The translations under genes were made by a program, and so were the position numbers. From Acidaminobacter sp. JC074 (GTDB taxonomy: Bacteria; Bacillota; Clostridia; Peptostreptococcales; Acidaminobacteraceae), in contig NZ_VANV01000002.1 of assembly GCF_022496765.1 (NCBI RefSeq), positions 62,001 through 126,000 of the forward strand: a stretch of DNA of 64,000 nt. Reading direction: 5' to 3'. This document shows, piece by piece, positions 25,158 to 34,128 of this stretch. The notes beneath the pieces are model-generated. The model did not search any database. It was not told the DNA's origin and worked only from the letters and a program-made list of their open reading frames with translations. Within the stretch, counting starts at the first letter, position 1; each line of letters begins with the position of its first letter.

Positions 25158-26726
25158 ATGAAGAAACTTGCATACCTTATATTAAGTTTTTTAATGATGT
25201 TTCTAGTATTGGCCTGTGATGCAAATGATCCAGTCAGTACACCTGAGGTTCAAGAAGTTATTGAAGAAAGAGACGATTTGGTCATCAGGGTTGGTGTACT
25301 TAATGAATACAGTCCATATATAAATGGCAAAGATGACCAGGTATCTGGACCCTATGTTGATATAATTACTTCATGCTTGGAGTCTTTAGGATATGAGTAT
25401 GAAGTCATGGGCTTGCCGTGGTCGAGGCTTGTAAGTTCTGTGAAGGCCGGTCAAGTCGATTTAGCTTTTCCTTTCTTTTACAATGTTGAGAGAGAAGACT
25501 TCTTGGTCTACTCAAGTGAAGCCATTGGTTTTAGTCAAATAGAGTTCATTTCTTTACAAGAAAGTGGTATCGAATATTATGGAGAGTTCTCTGATTTAAG
25601 TGGTTATACCATTGGTGTTGTACAAGACTACTTCTATACCAGTGATTTCATGCAGGCGATTGATGACAATCTAGTAAAAGTGGACATTGCCATAACAGCA
25701 GATGAAAACATAGACAAGCTTTTACAGGGAAGAGTTGATTTGATAGTTGAAGATTACGCTGTTGTGAAAGAGTACTTAAGCGTAAGAAATATCGAAGATA
25801 ACTTGATGTATCTTCAACCAACTTTAACAAGTGACTTCAATTATCCCATCTTTAGAAAAAGCACCGAAATGGATGACTTTATCATCAGCGTGAACAAGGA
25901 ACTGAAAGATATGAAGTCTGACGGCAGAATATCTGAAATATACGTAGCCTATGATATGACATACTACAATGATGTTTTTGTAGACTTAGAGAATGAAAGA
26001 GATTTCTTTGATCAGTTAGAAACACTTCGGATTGGTATACTTGGCGAAACAAAGCCTTATGCTTATTATGAAAATGATCAACTCATTGGCTTTGGAGTGG
26101 AGTACACTGCAGAAGCCCTAGATAGAATCGGTGTAAACTATGAGTTTGTAGATATTCCATTTGCAAGAATGCTTCAAGAACTTGAAAAAGGTAGCTTGGA
26201 TATAGCAACAGACTTGTACTTTAAAGAAGAACGCAGTGAATATGGTTATTATCCTAAGTTGCCATATGCTGCTTATCCGACAGTTCTCTTTAAAAAGTCA
26301 TCCATGGAAATAGATTATTCAGGTCGTGTAGAAGACTTGAAGCCTTACAAAATTGGTTATATCAGAGATTATTATATAGGCCTGCTAGAGCCTTATAAAG
26401 ACGATGAGACTTTTAATTTTATAATTGCAGATACACCTGAAAAAAATATGGAAAACTTAAAGAATGGACGAGTAGATTTAATAGTTGATATAGAGTCGAC
26501 AGGTAAAAATATTTCTATGGAAATGGGCTTACAAGATAGTGTAGAAGCCTTGATGCCACCTGTTCATTATGATTACTCTTACAATGTCTTTTCAAAGGCT
26601 AAAAACTTACAGCCGCTATTGGACAAGTATGAAATGGCTGTAAGAAGTATGCACCATGATGGCACTGTAGAAAAACTTGCGAAAAAATATGGACTACCTT
26701 ACTTGGAGTTTAATGAATTTAAATAG
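25158..26726 (+). CDS. Tandem Venus-flytrap (SBP_bac_3 x2) lipoprotein
   Basis: This lipoprotein has two consecutive amino-acid-type periplasmic binding domains. The signal peptide ends in lipobox LVLAC. Domain 1 (about residues 35-255) begins VIRVGVLNEYSPYING. Domain 2 (about 270-515) begins TLRIGILGETKPYAYYEND, and each ends with the typical KKYGLP-like or VAYD-like closing helix. The longest frame starts at 25086, but AGGGAGAT before 25158 fits the M-K-K-L signal-peptide start. Six bases separate it from a histidine kinase gene, and no ABC permease is near. The pair resembles a split form of BvgS-like sensors, where two flytraps are fused to the kinase. Ligand unknown. Confidence 0.87.
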   Translation: MKKLAYLILSFLMMFLVLACDANDPVSTPEVQEVIEERDDLVIRVGVLNEYSPYINGKDDQVSGPYVDIITSCLESLGYEYEVMGLPWSRLVSSVKAGQVDLAFPFFYNVEREDFLVYSSEAIGFSQIEFISLQESGIEYYGEFSDLSGYTIGVVQDYFYTSDFMQAIDDNLVKVDIAITADENIDKLLQGRVDLIVEDYAVVKEYLSVRNIEDNLMYLQPTLTSDFNYPIFRKSTEMDDFIISVNKELKDMKSDGRISEIYVAYDMTYYNDVFVDLENERDFFDQLETLRIGILGETKPYAYYENDQLIGFGVEYTAEALDRIGVNYEFVDIPFARMLQELEKGSLDIATDLYFKEERSEYGYYPKLPYAAYPTVLFKKSSMEIDYSGRVEDLKPYKIGYIRDYYIGLLEPYKDDETFNFIIADTPEKNMENLKNGRVDLIVDIESTGKNISMEMGLQDSVEALMPPVHYDYSYNVFSKAKNLQPLLDKYEMAVRSMHHDGTVEKLAKKYGLPYLEFNEFK

Positions 26727-26732
26727 AATGAA

Positions 26733-28373
26733 ATGGATGAAATGATGAAAAAATCTTCTTTATTAAAGCTCAACAAAATATGGAAGAAGTTAGCACTGGG
26801 CGCTATCTTAACAGTGCTATTTATCATGCTCATAATGAATGTCATCATTCAACGCATCAACTCATATTATCACAATGCTGAGTTTGAAACAGACTTAGAA
26901 TCTATGATAGATGTGGCAGCTTCATCACTAGAGGAACCTCTTTGGAACTTAAACGAACAAACCCTCATCAGCATATGTGATTCTTTCTTTAAAAATGATG
27001 CTGTCAGTCAGATTGTTGTTAAAGATGTTTCACTAGGTATCTTATTTGACAGAAAAACATATGGCTTCCAGCATGAAAGTGACCTTTTGACAAAAAAGAC
27101 GAAAGAAATAGAGCATAATGGTCAAGTGATAGGATCTGTAGAGTTAACCATGACAAGATATTTCATCGAACAGCAAATTACAAGATCTTATCAGATTCAT
27201 CTTTTAGAGATGGTTCTTTTGATCGCCTTCTTAATCATGACTCTGTTCGTCACCATTACCAAGGTTACAAAGCCCCTTACGAGCCTAAAATCTGCTTTGG
27301 AGTCTGTTGCTGAAAGTGAAGATGATGTGCCACAAATGGATATTAGAAGCGATGATGAGATCGGTGATCTTTCAAGAAGCTTTAATATCATGAGCTATAA
27401 GATTATAGATGCCAGAAGGGCCATTCAAAGTTTAAATGAAGATTTAGAGCATAAGGTAGAAGAAAGAACAGAGGAATTAAATTTAAAAAATGCAGAACTT
27501 ATAGAATCTCTTGAAGTTATCAGAGCAACAGAAGAAGAACTCTTAGCCAGCAATAAGAACTTATCCAATACTCTTACTGAGCTTCAAGAAGTCCAAGAAC
27601 TCCTCGTGGAGTCAGGTAAAATGGCCCTCTTAGGAGAACTTGTAGCAGGTGTTGCTCATGAAATCAATACACCGATAGGTGTGAGTTTAACAGTGAGTTC
27701 ATTTATTGAAAGAGAAGTGAACCGTCTAACTGATAAAGTAAATGAAAACACCTTATCAAAAAAAGAGTTTCTGGAATCCCTAGGGAGATTAGAAGAATCA
27801 TCAGCTAGTATCGTTAGAAATCTATTAAGAGCGGGAGAGTTGATTACAAGCTTTAAACAAGTTGCTGTTGACCAGGCAAGTCATTCTATCAGGATATTTA
27901 ATTTTCATGACTATCTTAATGAAACGATAAGAAACTTACATTCGAAGTTTAAACATAGAAAAATTGACATTGTGAACGAGTGTCCAGAAGATATTACTGT
28001 GGTTTCTTATCCGGGAGCCTATGCTCAAATTTTTACTAATCTAATTATGAATAGTTTACTTCATGGCTTTGATGAGGATGACTCAGGAATTATTAGGGTG
28101 AATGTAGAAAAGCATGATGATGATTTGATAATCCGTTTTCATGACAATGGTCGAGGTATTGAAGAAGCATATATCAAGAAGATTTTTAACCCATTCTTTA
28201 CAACAAAACGTGGTGAAGGCGGTACTGGTCTTGGGCTCAATATCACCTACAATATTGCAATAAATATTCTTAAAGGTAATATCGTGTGTCAATCTAAGTT
28301 AGGTGTTGGCACAACCTTTATTTTAACTGTGCCATTTCATCATCCAGATATTGATGAAAGTTTATACCATTAA
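26733..28373 (+). CDS. Sensor histidine kinase with HAMP domain
   Basis: Two membrane segments (about residues 16-38 and 153-175) bound a small external domain. A HAMP domain (to about 228) and a long coiled coil (EDLEHKVEERTEELNLKN) follow. The dimerisation/phosphoacceptor box is GELVAGVAHEINTPIG with H309. The HATPase has NLIMNSLLHGF, FHDNGRGI and GEGGTGLGLNI. No response regulator gene is adjacent, so it is an orphan kinase locally. It is co-transcribed with the tandem flytrap lipoprotein, its likely ligand-binding partner. The start is uncertain among ATGs at 26733, 26742 and 26745, because the ribosome site is weak. Confidence 0.9.
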   Translation: MDEMMKKSSLLKLNKIWKKLALGAILTVLFIMLIMNVIIQRINSYYHNAEFETDLESMIDVAASSLEEPLWNLNEQTLISICDSFFKNDAVSQIVVKDVSLGILFDRKTYGFQHESDLLTKKTKEIEHNGQVIGSVELTMTRYFIEQQITRSYQIHLLEMVLLIAFLIMTLFVTITKVTKPLTSLKSALESVAESEDDVPQMDIRSDDEIGDLSRSFNIMSYKIIDARRAIQSLNEDLEHKVEERTEELNLKNAELIESLEVIRATEEELLASNKNLSNTLTELQEVQELLVESGKMALLGELVAGVAHEINTPIGVSLTVSSFIEREVNRLTDKVNENTLSKKEFLESLGRLEESSASIVRNLLRAGELITSFKQVAVDQASHSIRIFNFHDYLNETIRNLHSKFKHRKIDIVNECPEDITVVSYPGAYAQIFTNLIMNSLLHGFDEDDSGIIRVNVEKHDDDLIIRFHDNGRGIEEAYIKKIFNPFFTTKRGEGGTGLGLNITYNIAINILKGNIVCQSKLGVGTTFILTVPFHHPDIDESLYH

Positions 28374-28398
28374 AGGCTGTCTTTACGACGGTCTTTTT
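28372..28398 (+). terminator. Terminator after the flytrap/kinase operon
   Basis: A 10-bp stem with two wobble pairs (28372-28381 with 28387-28396) is followed by a six-T tract. It separates the sensor operon from the pseudopilin operon. Confidence 0.82.
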
Positions 28399-28509
28399 TC
28401 GTTAGAGCCAAGACAAGTCTTAGTATTGATAATCATTATAACACAAAATGCGTATCTCATTGTGAGCGGGGTAGTAAAAGAATAAGTGTGTTTACTTAGG
28501 AGGTCATTT

Positions 28510-28884
28510 ATGTCTAGATTGAAGAAATATAGCGGTGTGACATTAATCGAACTAATTATTGTCCTAGCAATCATGTCTATCATCATAGGCATTGCCATAC
28601 CTAGTTATGATGCCTATAAAGAAAGAAACGAAAAATTAAAAGATGAGAACTTAGCATTAATGGCGGTTAATGCCATGGTGGCTCATAGAATCAATCAAAG
28701 ATTAGAAGAGGAACTTGAATCGGATGATTGGAAAACCATTCTTGCGGCTAATAATCTATGGCCAGCGGACCAACAGAATTTAACATCAGATTATTATACA
28801 GAAATTGTGTTATCAGGGCCGATAAATGGTGTATGTACTGTAACGCTTGAAGGTGAAGAACCTTTTGTAATTTCAAGAGAGTGA
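28510..28884 (+). CDS. Type IV pilin-like protein (major/GspH-like pseudopilin)
   Basis: This is a short secreted pilin-like subunit. A six-residue basic leader (SRLKKYSG) ends at the prepilin peptidase site. The mature protein begins VTLIELIIVLAIMS, with the E5 that pairs with the N-terminus of the neighbouring subunit. A helix and a small globular domain of about 85 residues follow. The frame opens at 28486, but AGGAGGT at 28498-28504 fixes the start at 28510. It is the first gene of a four-gene pseudopilin operon. No pilus ATPase, platform or peptidase gene lies in the window. It could build a pilus or a type II-like pseudopilus. Confidence 0.87.
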   Translation: MSRLKKYSGVTLIELIIVLAIMSIIIGIAIPSYDAYKERNEKLKDENLALMAVNAMVAHRINQRLEEELESDDWKTILAANNLWPADQQNLTSDYYTEIVLSGPINGVCTVTLEGEEPFVISRE

Positions 28885-28894
28885 TGGTGATATT

Positions 28895-29395
28895 ATGAGG
28901 AAAATCTATCAGAAGTTGAAAAATCAATCCGGTTTTACCTATATCTTTGTTATTATTACCTTTGTTGTGGTCACGACAATTGTAGTTGGCATGCTCAACC
29001 TAGTTGATGTCAATATGTCACAAGCGATTTCACAAGAAGATACGATTAGAGCACATTATTTGGCAGTGTCAGGATTAGAACTTACATTTGCTGCACTAAC
29101 GGTCTCACCAGATCATGATGAAGACAACACCTTATCTAACAATCTCTATAAAACAGGCAGTATAGATACCAGAGAAGAACTTGAAGATACAATTATGTTT
29201 ACAGCAGATGGCTCATCAGGTACAATTCAGAGCAGTGTTGATGGAAGTGTGACAATCAGGGTCTTTGCATTTGAACAAGATGGTAGAAGGTGGGTTGAGA
29301 TTGTATCTACAGCAACTGTAGCAGATACAGGTGTGACTAAAACTGCTAGATTGCAATTTCTAGTGGACAATCCACTTGTACAAAACAACTTATAG
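28895..29395 (+). CDS. PilX/GspK-like pseudopilin lacking Glu5
   Basis: The N-terminus KNQSGFTYIFVIITFVVVTT has the prepilin Gly and hydrophobic helix, but position 5 of the mature protein is Phe instead of Glu. In type II secretion, GspK lacks E5 because it caps the tip. PilX-type minor pilins share the later A-x-x-x-Y-L-A-x-S-G-L-E pattern seen here as HYLAVSGLELTFAAL. The rest is a small extracellular domain rich in Thr/Ser/Asp. It starts 10 bases after the previous gene and ends 9 bases before the next. It probably forms part of a tip complex with the two large neighbours. Confidence 0.8.
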   Translation: MRKIYQKLKNQSGFTYIFVIITFVVVTTIVVGMLNLVDVNMSQAISQEDTIRAHYLAVSGLELTFAALTVSPDHDEDNTLSNNLYKTGSIDTREELEDTIMFTADGSSGTIQSSVDGSVTIRVFAFEQDGRRWVEIVSTATVADTGVTKTARLQFLVDNPLVQNNL

Positions 29396-29404
29396 GGGGA
29401 TGAC

Positions 29405-30793
29405 ATGAAAAATAAGCTCCTTAACAATCAAGGATTTTCCTTGATAGAAATATTAATTGTACTGGCACTCACTAGTGTTATAATCATGCTAGGTTTTTCG
29501 ATGATGATATTTGGACGATCTACCATTAACCGGTCAGTTGATGAGTATGAGTTCCAACATGAAATCAGATCAACCATGCAACAGACGAGTGATGTCATAA
29601 GATATGCAACAGCTGTATTTACGATTCCTAAATCAAGTTTTCATAAAGATAATTTAGATGATGGATGGCACTATATAGGCGTTCAGGAGAAGGAAATGTC
29701 TCCTGGTGTTAAGGGCAGTGAAATTGTCAAGTATACTTATGAAGAAGGTATTGGTCACACTTCGACTGTCTTATTAGATGCCATACCAAATGTTAACTAT
29801 AAACTTCAATTTAACAAAAGAGATGAGGACAGTGATTCTTCTCTATTAGAGTTTACAATCAAAACATATCCAATGAGTGATGACGATGACTATGGTTTGT
29901 TAGAACCTATAGATGAGTTTATAACAGAAGTAGAAGCGCTTAACTCTTTACAGGTTATTGACTTGAGTTCTCCACCTTATGACCCATCGGTTGCAATCGC
30001 CTTTAAGAATACAGAAAGATCTCAAAATTTCGTTGGTCATGTGGCCATGGTTTTAGACAAGTCTACAAGTATGACACGAGATATATATGGTGAAAGAACC
30101 AACCGTGAAGATGAAAAGCGTATCAATATTCTCAAAACTGAGGCAAAAGCATTAATTGATGCATTTTCATCAGAAGAGAATATTGACATATCACTTGTAC
30201 CTTTCTCAGGAGAGGCAAATGACCCAAGGGCATTTCAGAATGTCAATACGAACTCAGCGGCCTTAAAATCCTACATAGATGCAATGGTGGCAAATGGTTC
30301 AACGAACACGGGTGATGGTTTAAGAAGGGCCTATTATATGTTGGATGAACATAATGATACCGTAGGCTATTATGTGACACCAAAGAACTATGTGATTGTA
30401 TTAGTGGATGGTGTTACAACTGCAGCCAGTGTATATGATCCAGATGCAAGTGATGTAGATTTTATTATAAGTGATGGTAATGTTGCTGAAGGAGATCTAG
30501 AAAGTAGTCAAGTCTTATGGTCACAAGGATGGGATCTACTTGATGAAGGTACTGAATATGTGGATCTAATTGGCACTCAGTATTTAGCCAAAGACGACTT
30601 TGCAAAAGTTTATGTGATCGGTTTTTCATCTAAAAACGGAGATCTAAACAGTCTTCGAGACATTGCACTTGCCTGTAATGCAGAGAATCGCCAATATGTA
30701 GCAGGTGACTCTGATGAACTCCAAGAAGTTTTTAATGAAATCAGATCAGATATAGTGAATGATTTATGGTATTTGAAAGGACCTGAATTATAA
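29405..30793 (+). CDS. PilW/GspJ-like pseudopilin fused to a von Willebrand factor A domain
   Basis: Residues 1-30 are a prepilin leader and helix (NNQGFSLIEILIVLALTS, with E5). Residues about 30-190 form a PilW/GspJ-like globular part. From about residue 210 a full VWA domain follows, with metal-ion-dependent adhesion site residues D218, S220 and S222 (LDKSTSM), T300/T302 (GSTNTGDGL) and D335 (VLVDGVTT). VWA domains on pilus tips bind host or matrix ligands in other systems, and a VWA is present in many PilY1 proteins. Here it is built directly onto a minor pilin. The downstream gene follows after 6-15 bases. Confidence 0.86.
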   Translation: MKNKLLNNQGFSLIEILIVLALTSVIIMLGFSMMIFGRSTINRSVDEYEFQHEIRSTMQQTSDVIRYATAVFTIPKSSFHKDNLDDGWHYIGVQEKEMSPGVKGSEIVKYTYEEGIGHTSTVLLDAIPNVNYKLQFNKRDEDSDSSLLEFTIKTYPMSDDDDYGLLEPIDEFITEVEALNSLQVIDLSSPPYDPSVAIAFKNTERSQNFVGHVAMVLDKSTSMTRDIYGERTNREDEKRINILKTEAKALIDAFSSEENIDISLVPFSGEANDPRAFQNVNTNSAALKSYIDAMVANGSTNTGDGLRRAYYMLDEHNDTVGYYVTPKNYVIVLVDGVTTAASVYDPDASDVDFIISDGNVAEGDLESSQVLWSQGWDLLDEGTEYVDLIGTQYLAKDDFAKVYVIGFSSKNGDLNSLRDIALACNAENRQYVAGDSDELQEVFNEIRSDIVNDLWYLKGPEL

Positions 30794-30808
30794 AGGGAGA
30801 TGAGAACT

Positions 30809-33109
30809 GTGATTAAAGACAAAAGAGGTTTATCATTAATTGAAATCATATTTTCTTTAGCTTTATTATCTATTATTGTTATGGCCATATTTTCTGGATT
30901 CGCTTCTTCTTATTCCATGTTGAAAAGATCTCAAAATTATACAGACGATGTTTTTCAAACACAACAACTTATTGAACAAGAAATTGATCTGATGAATGAA
31001 GCCATTACAGAGGGAACAGAGCCTGTGGGTGAGACCATCGTCTTGTTTGGTGACAGTCATCCTGTAACAGTTACTTATTATCCAAGAACAGTTAGTCTAA
31101 CTGGGATTAGAGATGAACAGTCGTTTTTTACTACAGTTGCCAAGAAAAATATGCCTTTATACCTTACGGACACGACTGAAGTTGATATAGAGTTTAGGGA
31201 TCATTCAGGTTCTCTTGACCATGTATATGTTGATACATCAAATGTTTATGTGGATTCAGATGCAAGACTAACGTCTAGTCATGGTGCCCATTTGACTTAT
31301 ATATATAGGTGGTATATATCGAGAGATGGTTATCATATGCCTATGTATGCAGAACCTGTAGAAACAGATGAAGGTAGGTATTATCCAATTTTCCCAAATG
31401 ATTATACAATTATACCAGGTAATACATCGAGTTCTTTGTCCTACTTGAAATCTTCTTATGCAGGTAAACATATAGTGTGTACTGTAACGTCTGCTGCAAA
31501 ATCAGGGAAGTTAGGTCCGATATCTCATAGTAATCATATCTTTGTATCAGGGCTTCCTCATATAAGTGACTTGGCAGTACATTTAGACGCTTCGATGATT
31601 TTTGAAGAAGATTCAAGCGCAATCAATGAAGTTGGTGGGCAAGATAGAGTAAAGAGATGGCATGATATGTCTGATGAAAACAATGATGGTGTGCAAGGAA
31701 GTTCTAATGCACAGCCAGAGTTGATAAAAAACTTTTTTGTAGGTGAACTTGTTTCAAATGAGCAGATTTATGATACTTATGTGAATTACCTATACTTTGA
31801 AACGGGTGACTCTATGAGTGTGAATTATACAGTTGATCCTCTAGATAGCACTATTTTCTTAATATCAAAAGAAAGCTCGGAAGAAGAGTTTAGAATATAT
31901 ACTGGAGATGATTTACCAGACTATATCACTTTATTTTCTGACATTACACTATCTAGTAGTCTTGATGATATAGATGTAGCTGAACTTATTGTTTATGATG
32001 CAGTACTAGATCAAAGCGATGTAGATGAGGTCTTGGTCTACCTTGAAGATAAATATCATCCTATTCCACCGAATGCAACAATTGATTATCTGCATCCACT
32101 TAATATCGTCATCAATCAAGGTGATCAATATGGCTTGCCATCTACTATATTAGCTAGAATGACGAGTGGTAGAGATGAAGAAGTAGAAGTTACTTGGGTG
32201 CCGGCTACAATAAATACAAGCCAACATGGCACTAAGTATTCAACTGCAACAGCGGTAGATAATGCTGAAAAGACAACAACACTAACACTTGAAATATTAG
32301 AAGTTGTACAAGTAACTGGTGTGGATATTGTAGAAGAGAGTGTAACCTTAGATAAGGGTGAGTCATATGCGTTAAATTACAACATTATTCCTTCAAATGC
32401 TGAAAATCAAACTGTAACTTGGAAACCGACAGATTCTGAAATCATCGATGTAACTGAAAATGGTACAGTTATTGCCAAAAAAGGTGGTGAGGAAACGGTC
32501 ACTATCACAAGTGTTTCAGGTGATTTTGAAGATACATGTTTAATAGTTGTACGACCAACTGAGGTTAAAGGTGTTAATATTAATGTACTTGAAGATGATA
32601 TCTATATTGTCCTAGGTGAGAGTAGGCAATTGACTGCATCCGTTCAACCTATAGATGCAGACAATCAACTTGTTTATTGGTCGACTGAGGATAGTAATGT
32701 TGTATCCATGGATAATGGTTTGATTGGTGGTGAAGCCATTGGTAGTACGACAATTCAAGTGAAAACGGATGAAAATAATCCAGACACTGGTTCGCCTTAT
32801 ACAGATAGTAAGCGTGTATTTGTAATTGATAATCTTCCAACTGTCACGCCACTAAGTGGTGCAAGCCCATATACATTCTACTTTTGGCAATCACGAAATT
32901 TGGTGTTTTCAGTTGAACCAACCACTACACAAAAGAACATCATAACTGCAGGTTTAGAAAGTGGAACAAGTAATGATATTGGATTTAGTTGGAATGGTGC
33001 TACTTTAACATTAACAACTGGTGATTTAAGAGCAAGATTTTATGGTGATGTAAGGGTAGACCTAGATGGTAATGGTTCCTTCGAAACTGTTTTGATTGAT
33101 GTTAACTAG
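30809..33109 (+). CDS. Giant PilV/GspI-like pseudopilin with LamG-like and Ig-like (Big_2) domains
   Basis: A prepilin start (KDKRGLSLIEIIFSLALL, E5 present) is joined to about 740 extracellular residues. Beyond the pilin part there is a YRWYISRDGYHM segment. A concanavalin/LamG-like region (about 245-420, with LAVHLDASMIF and RVKRWHDMSDENNDG) follows, then an Ig-like domain with LTLEILE. Two Big_2-type repeats come next (each with a VxGV(D/N)I strand, a PxxAxNQ turn and a later G-x-T/I-x(I/V) strand), and then a short C-terminal domain. The GTG at 30809 is better spaced from AAAGGGAG than the ATG at 30800. The layout suggests a long adhesive or carbohydrate-binding tip subunit. It ends the operon at a perfect terminator. 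Confidence 0.86.
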   Translation: MIKDKRGLSLIEIIFSLALLSIIVMAIFSGFASSYSMLKRSQNYTDDVFQTQQLIEQEIDLMNEAITEGTEPVGETIVLFGDSHPVTVTYYPRTVSLTGIRDEQSFFTTVAKKNMPLYLTDTTEVDIEFRDHSGSLDHVYVDTSNVYVDSDARLTSSHGAHLTYIYRWYISRDGYHMPMYAEPVETDEGRYYPIFPNDYTIIPGNTSSSLSYLKSSYAGKHIVCTVTSAAKSGKLGPISHSNHIFVSGLPHISDLAVHLDASMIFEEDSSAINEVGGQDRVKRWHDMSDENNDGVQGSSNAQPELIKNFFVGELVSNEQIYDTYVNYLYFETGDSMSVNYTVDPLDSTIFLISKESSEEEFRIYTGDDLPDYITLFSDITLSSSLDDIDVAELIVYDAVLDQSDVDEVLVYLEDKYHPIPPNATIDYLHPLNIVINQGDQYGLPSTILARMTSGRDEEVEVTWVPATINTSQHGTKYSTATAVDNAEKTTTLTLEILEVVQVTGVDIVEESVTLDKGESYALNYNIIPSNAENQTVTWKPTDSEIIDVTENGTVIAKKGGEETVTITSVSGDFEDTCLIVVRPTEVKGVNINVLEDDIYIVLGESRQLTASVQPIDADNQLVYWSTEDSNVVSMDNGLIGGEAIGSTTIQVKTDENNPDTGSPYTDSKRVFVIDNLPTVTPLSGASPYTFYFWQSRNLVFSVEPTTTQKNIITAGLESGTSNDIGFSWNGATLTLTTGDLRARFYGDVRVDLDGNGSFETVLIDVN

Positions 33110-33112
33110 TTG

Positions 33113-33140
33113 AAACTGAATCTAATTAGATTCAGTTTTG
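33113..33140 (+). terminator. Terminator of the pseudopilin operon
   Basis: A perfect 11-bp stem (33113-33123 with 33128-33138) closes an AATT loop and is followed by TTTTGG. Confidence 0.85.
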
Positions 33141-33224
33141 GTTTGAAATAATATTAATTTGTTAAGAATCATACTCAATTAACTTTTTATGTGCTATAGT
33201 GAAGTTAAGATAGGAAGGTTGAAA

Positions 33225-34046
33225 ATGAGTGATTATAGACTAATATGTTTAGATTTGGACGGCACATTATTAAACTCCAAAAAAGAAATTGATGAAGAAT
33301 CTCTAAGAGTTTTGAGACAACTTCAAGAAAGAGGTGTTTCAGTATCTATAGCAACAGGTAGGGCTGCTTTTGATGCCAAACATCATGCAGACTTAATCGG
33401 AGAGGACACTTTCTATATGGCTTCAAATGGCGCTGTTATAGGTAACAATGATGAGTTGATTCTTGATACAAGCATGACCTTGAGTCAAAAGTTAAACCTC
33501 TTTCAAGCCTTTGAAAAACTTAAAATCAAACCTGTTTTTGTGACGCATAAACATATTTATATCAGTAATTGGTTTCATTATATTTTTCATAAACTCTTTT
33601 ATAAGAGAGGCCAAGATGACAACTGTCTGAAATATGTGCCTGAGATGGAAGACTTGAAGATGATCATTTCTAGAGATGTTTGCAAGGTCCATAAGGTTAT
33701 TTGCTTTCCGAAGTGGAAGACGGTCTCTAAGAAACTGAAAAAATTAATGGATTCATCAGAAGATTTTGAGCTGGCTGTTACCAACTACAATGTCTTCGAA
33801 ATCACAGCCAGTGGTATAACAAAAGGCACAGGTACGAAGGTACTTGCAGATCATTTGGGTATTGATATGGACCGTGTCATAGCCTTTGGAGATAGTGAAA
33901 ATGATAGGGACATGCTAAAAAAAGTTGGCCTTGGTGTTGCCATGGAAAATGCTCCTGAAGCCATCAAGAAAATATCAGATAAGGTAACACTGTCAAATAA
34001 CCATCAAGGGATTTCAGAACTTCTAAAAGACGAATTTAACTTATAA
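33225..34046 (+). CDS. HAD-superfamily Cof-type phosphatase
   Basis: This is a cytosolic phosphatase of the Cof/YidA group. Motif I is CLDLDGTLLNSKKEID (nucleophile and acid/base Asp). Motif II is SIATGRAAF. The C2 cap is present, a Lys lies near GITKGTGTKVLADH, and motif IV is FGDSENDRDMLKK. Members dephosphorylate sugar phosphates, FMN or pyridoxal phosphate with loose specificity, so no substrate is proposed. The open frame begins at 33189, but AGGAAGG at 33212-33218 places the start at 33225. The gene is monocistronic between two strong terminators. Confidence 0.93.
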   Translation: MSDYRLICLDLDGTLLNSKKEIDEESLRVLRQLQERGVSVSIATGRAAFDAKHHADLIGEDTFYMASNGAVIGNNDELILDTSMTLSQKLNLFQAFEKLKIKPVFVTHKHIYISNWFHYIFHKLFYKRGQDDNCLKYVPEMEDLKMIISRDVCKVHKVICFPKWKTVSKKLKKLMDSSEDFELAVTNYNVFEITASGITKGTGTKVLADHLGIDMDRVIAFGDSENDRDMLKKVGLGVAMENAPEAIKKISDKVTLSNNHQGISELLKDEFNL

Positions 34047-34074
34047 AATCGAGAATTTTCATTCTCGATTTTTT
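34046..34074 (+). terminator. Terminator of the HAD phosphatase gene
   Basis: A perfect 11-bp stem (34046-34056 with 34061-34071), a TTTC loop and a T6 tail. Confidence 0.9.
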
Positions 34075-34128
34075 ATTGGTATGAAAACCTGTTTTCATAA
34101 GTAATGAAAGCCTCGATGGTTTGAGTTC

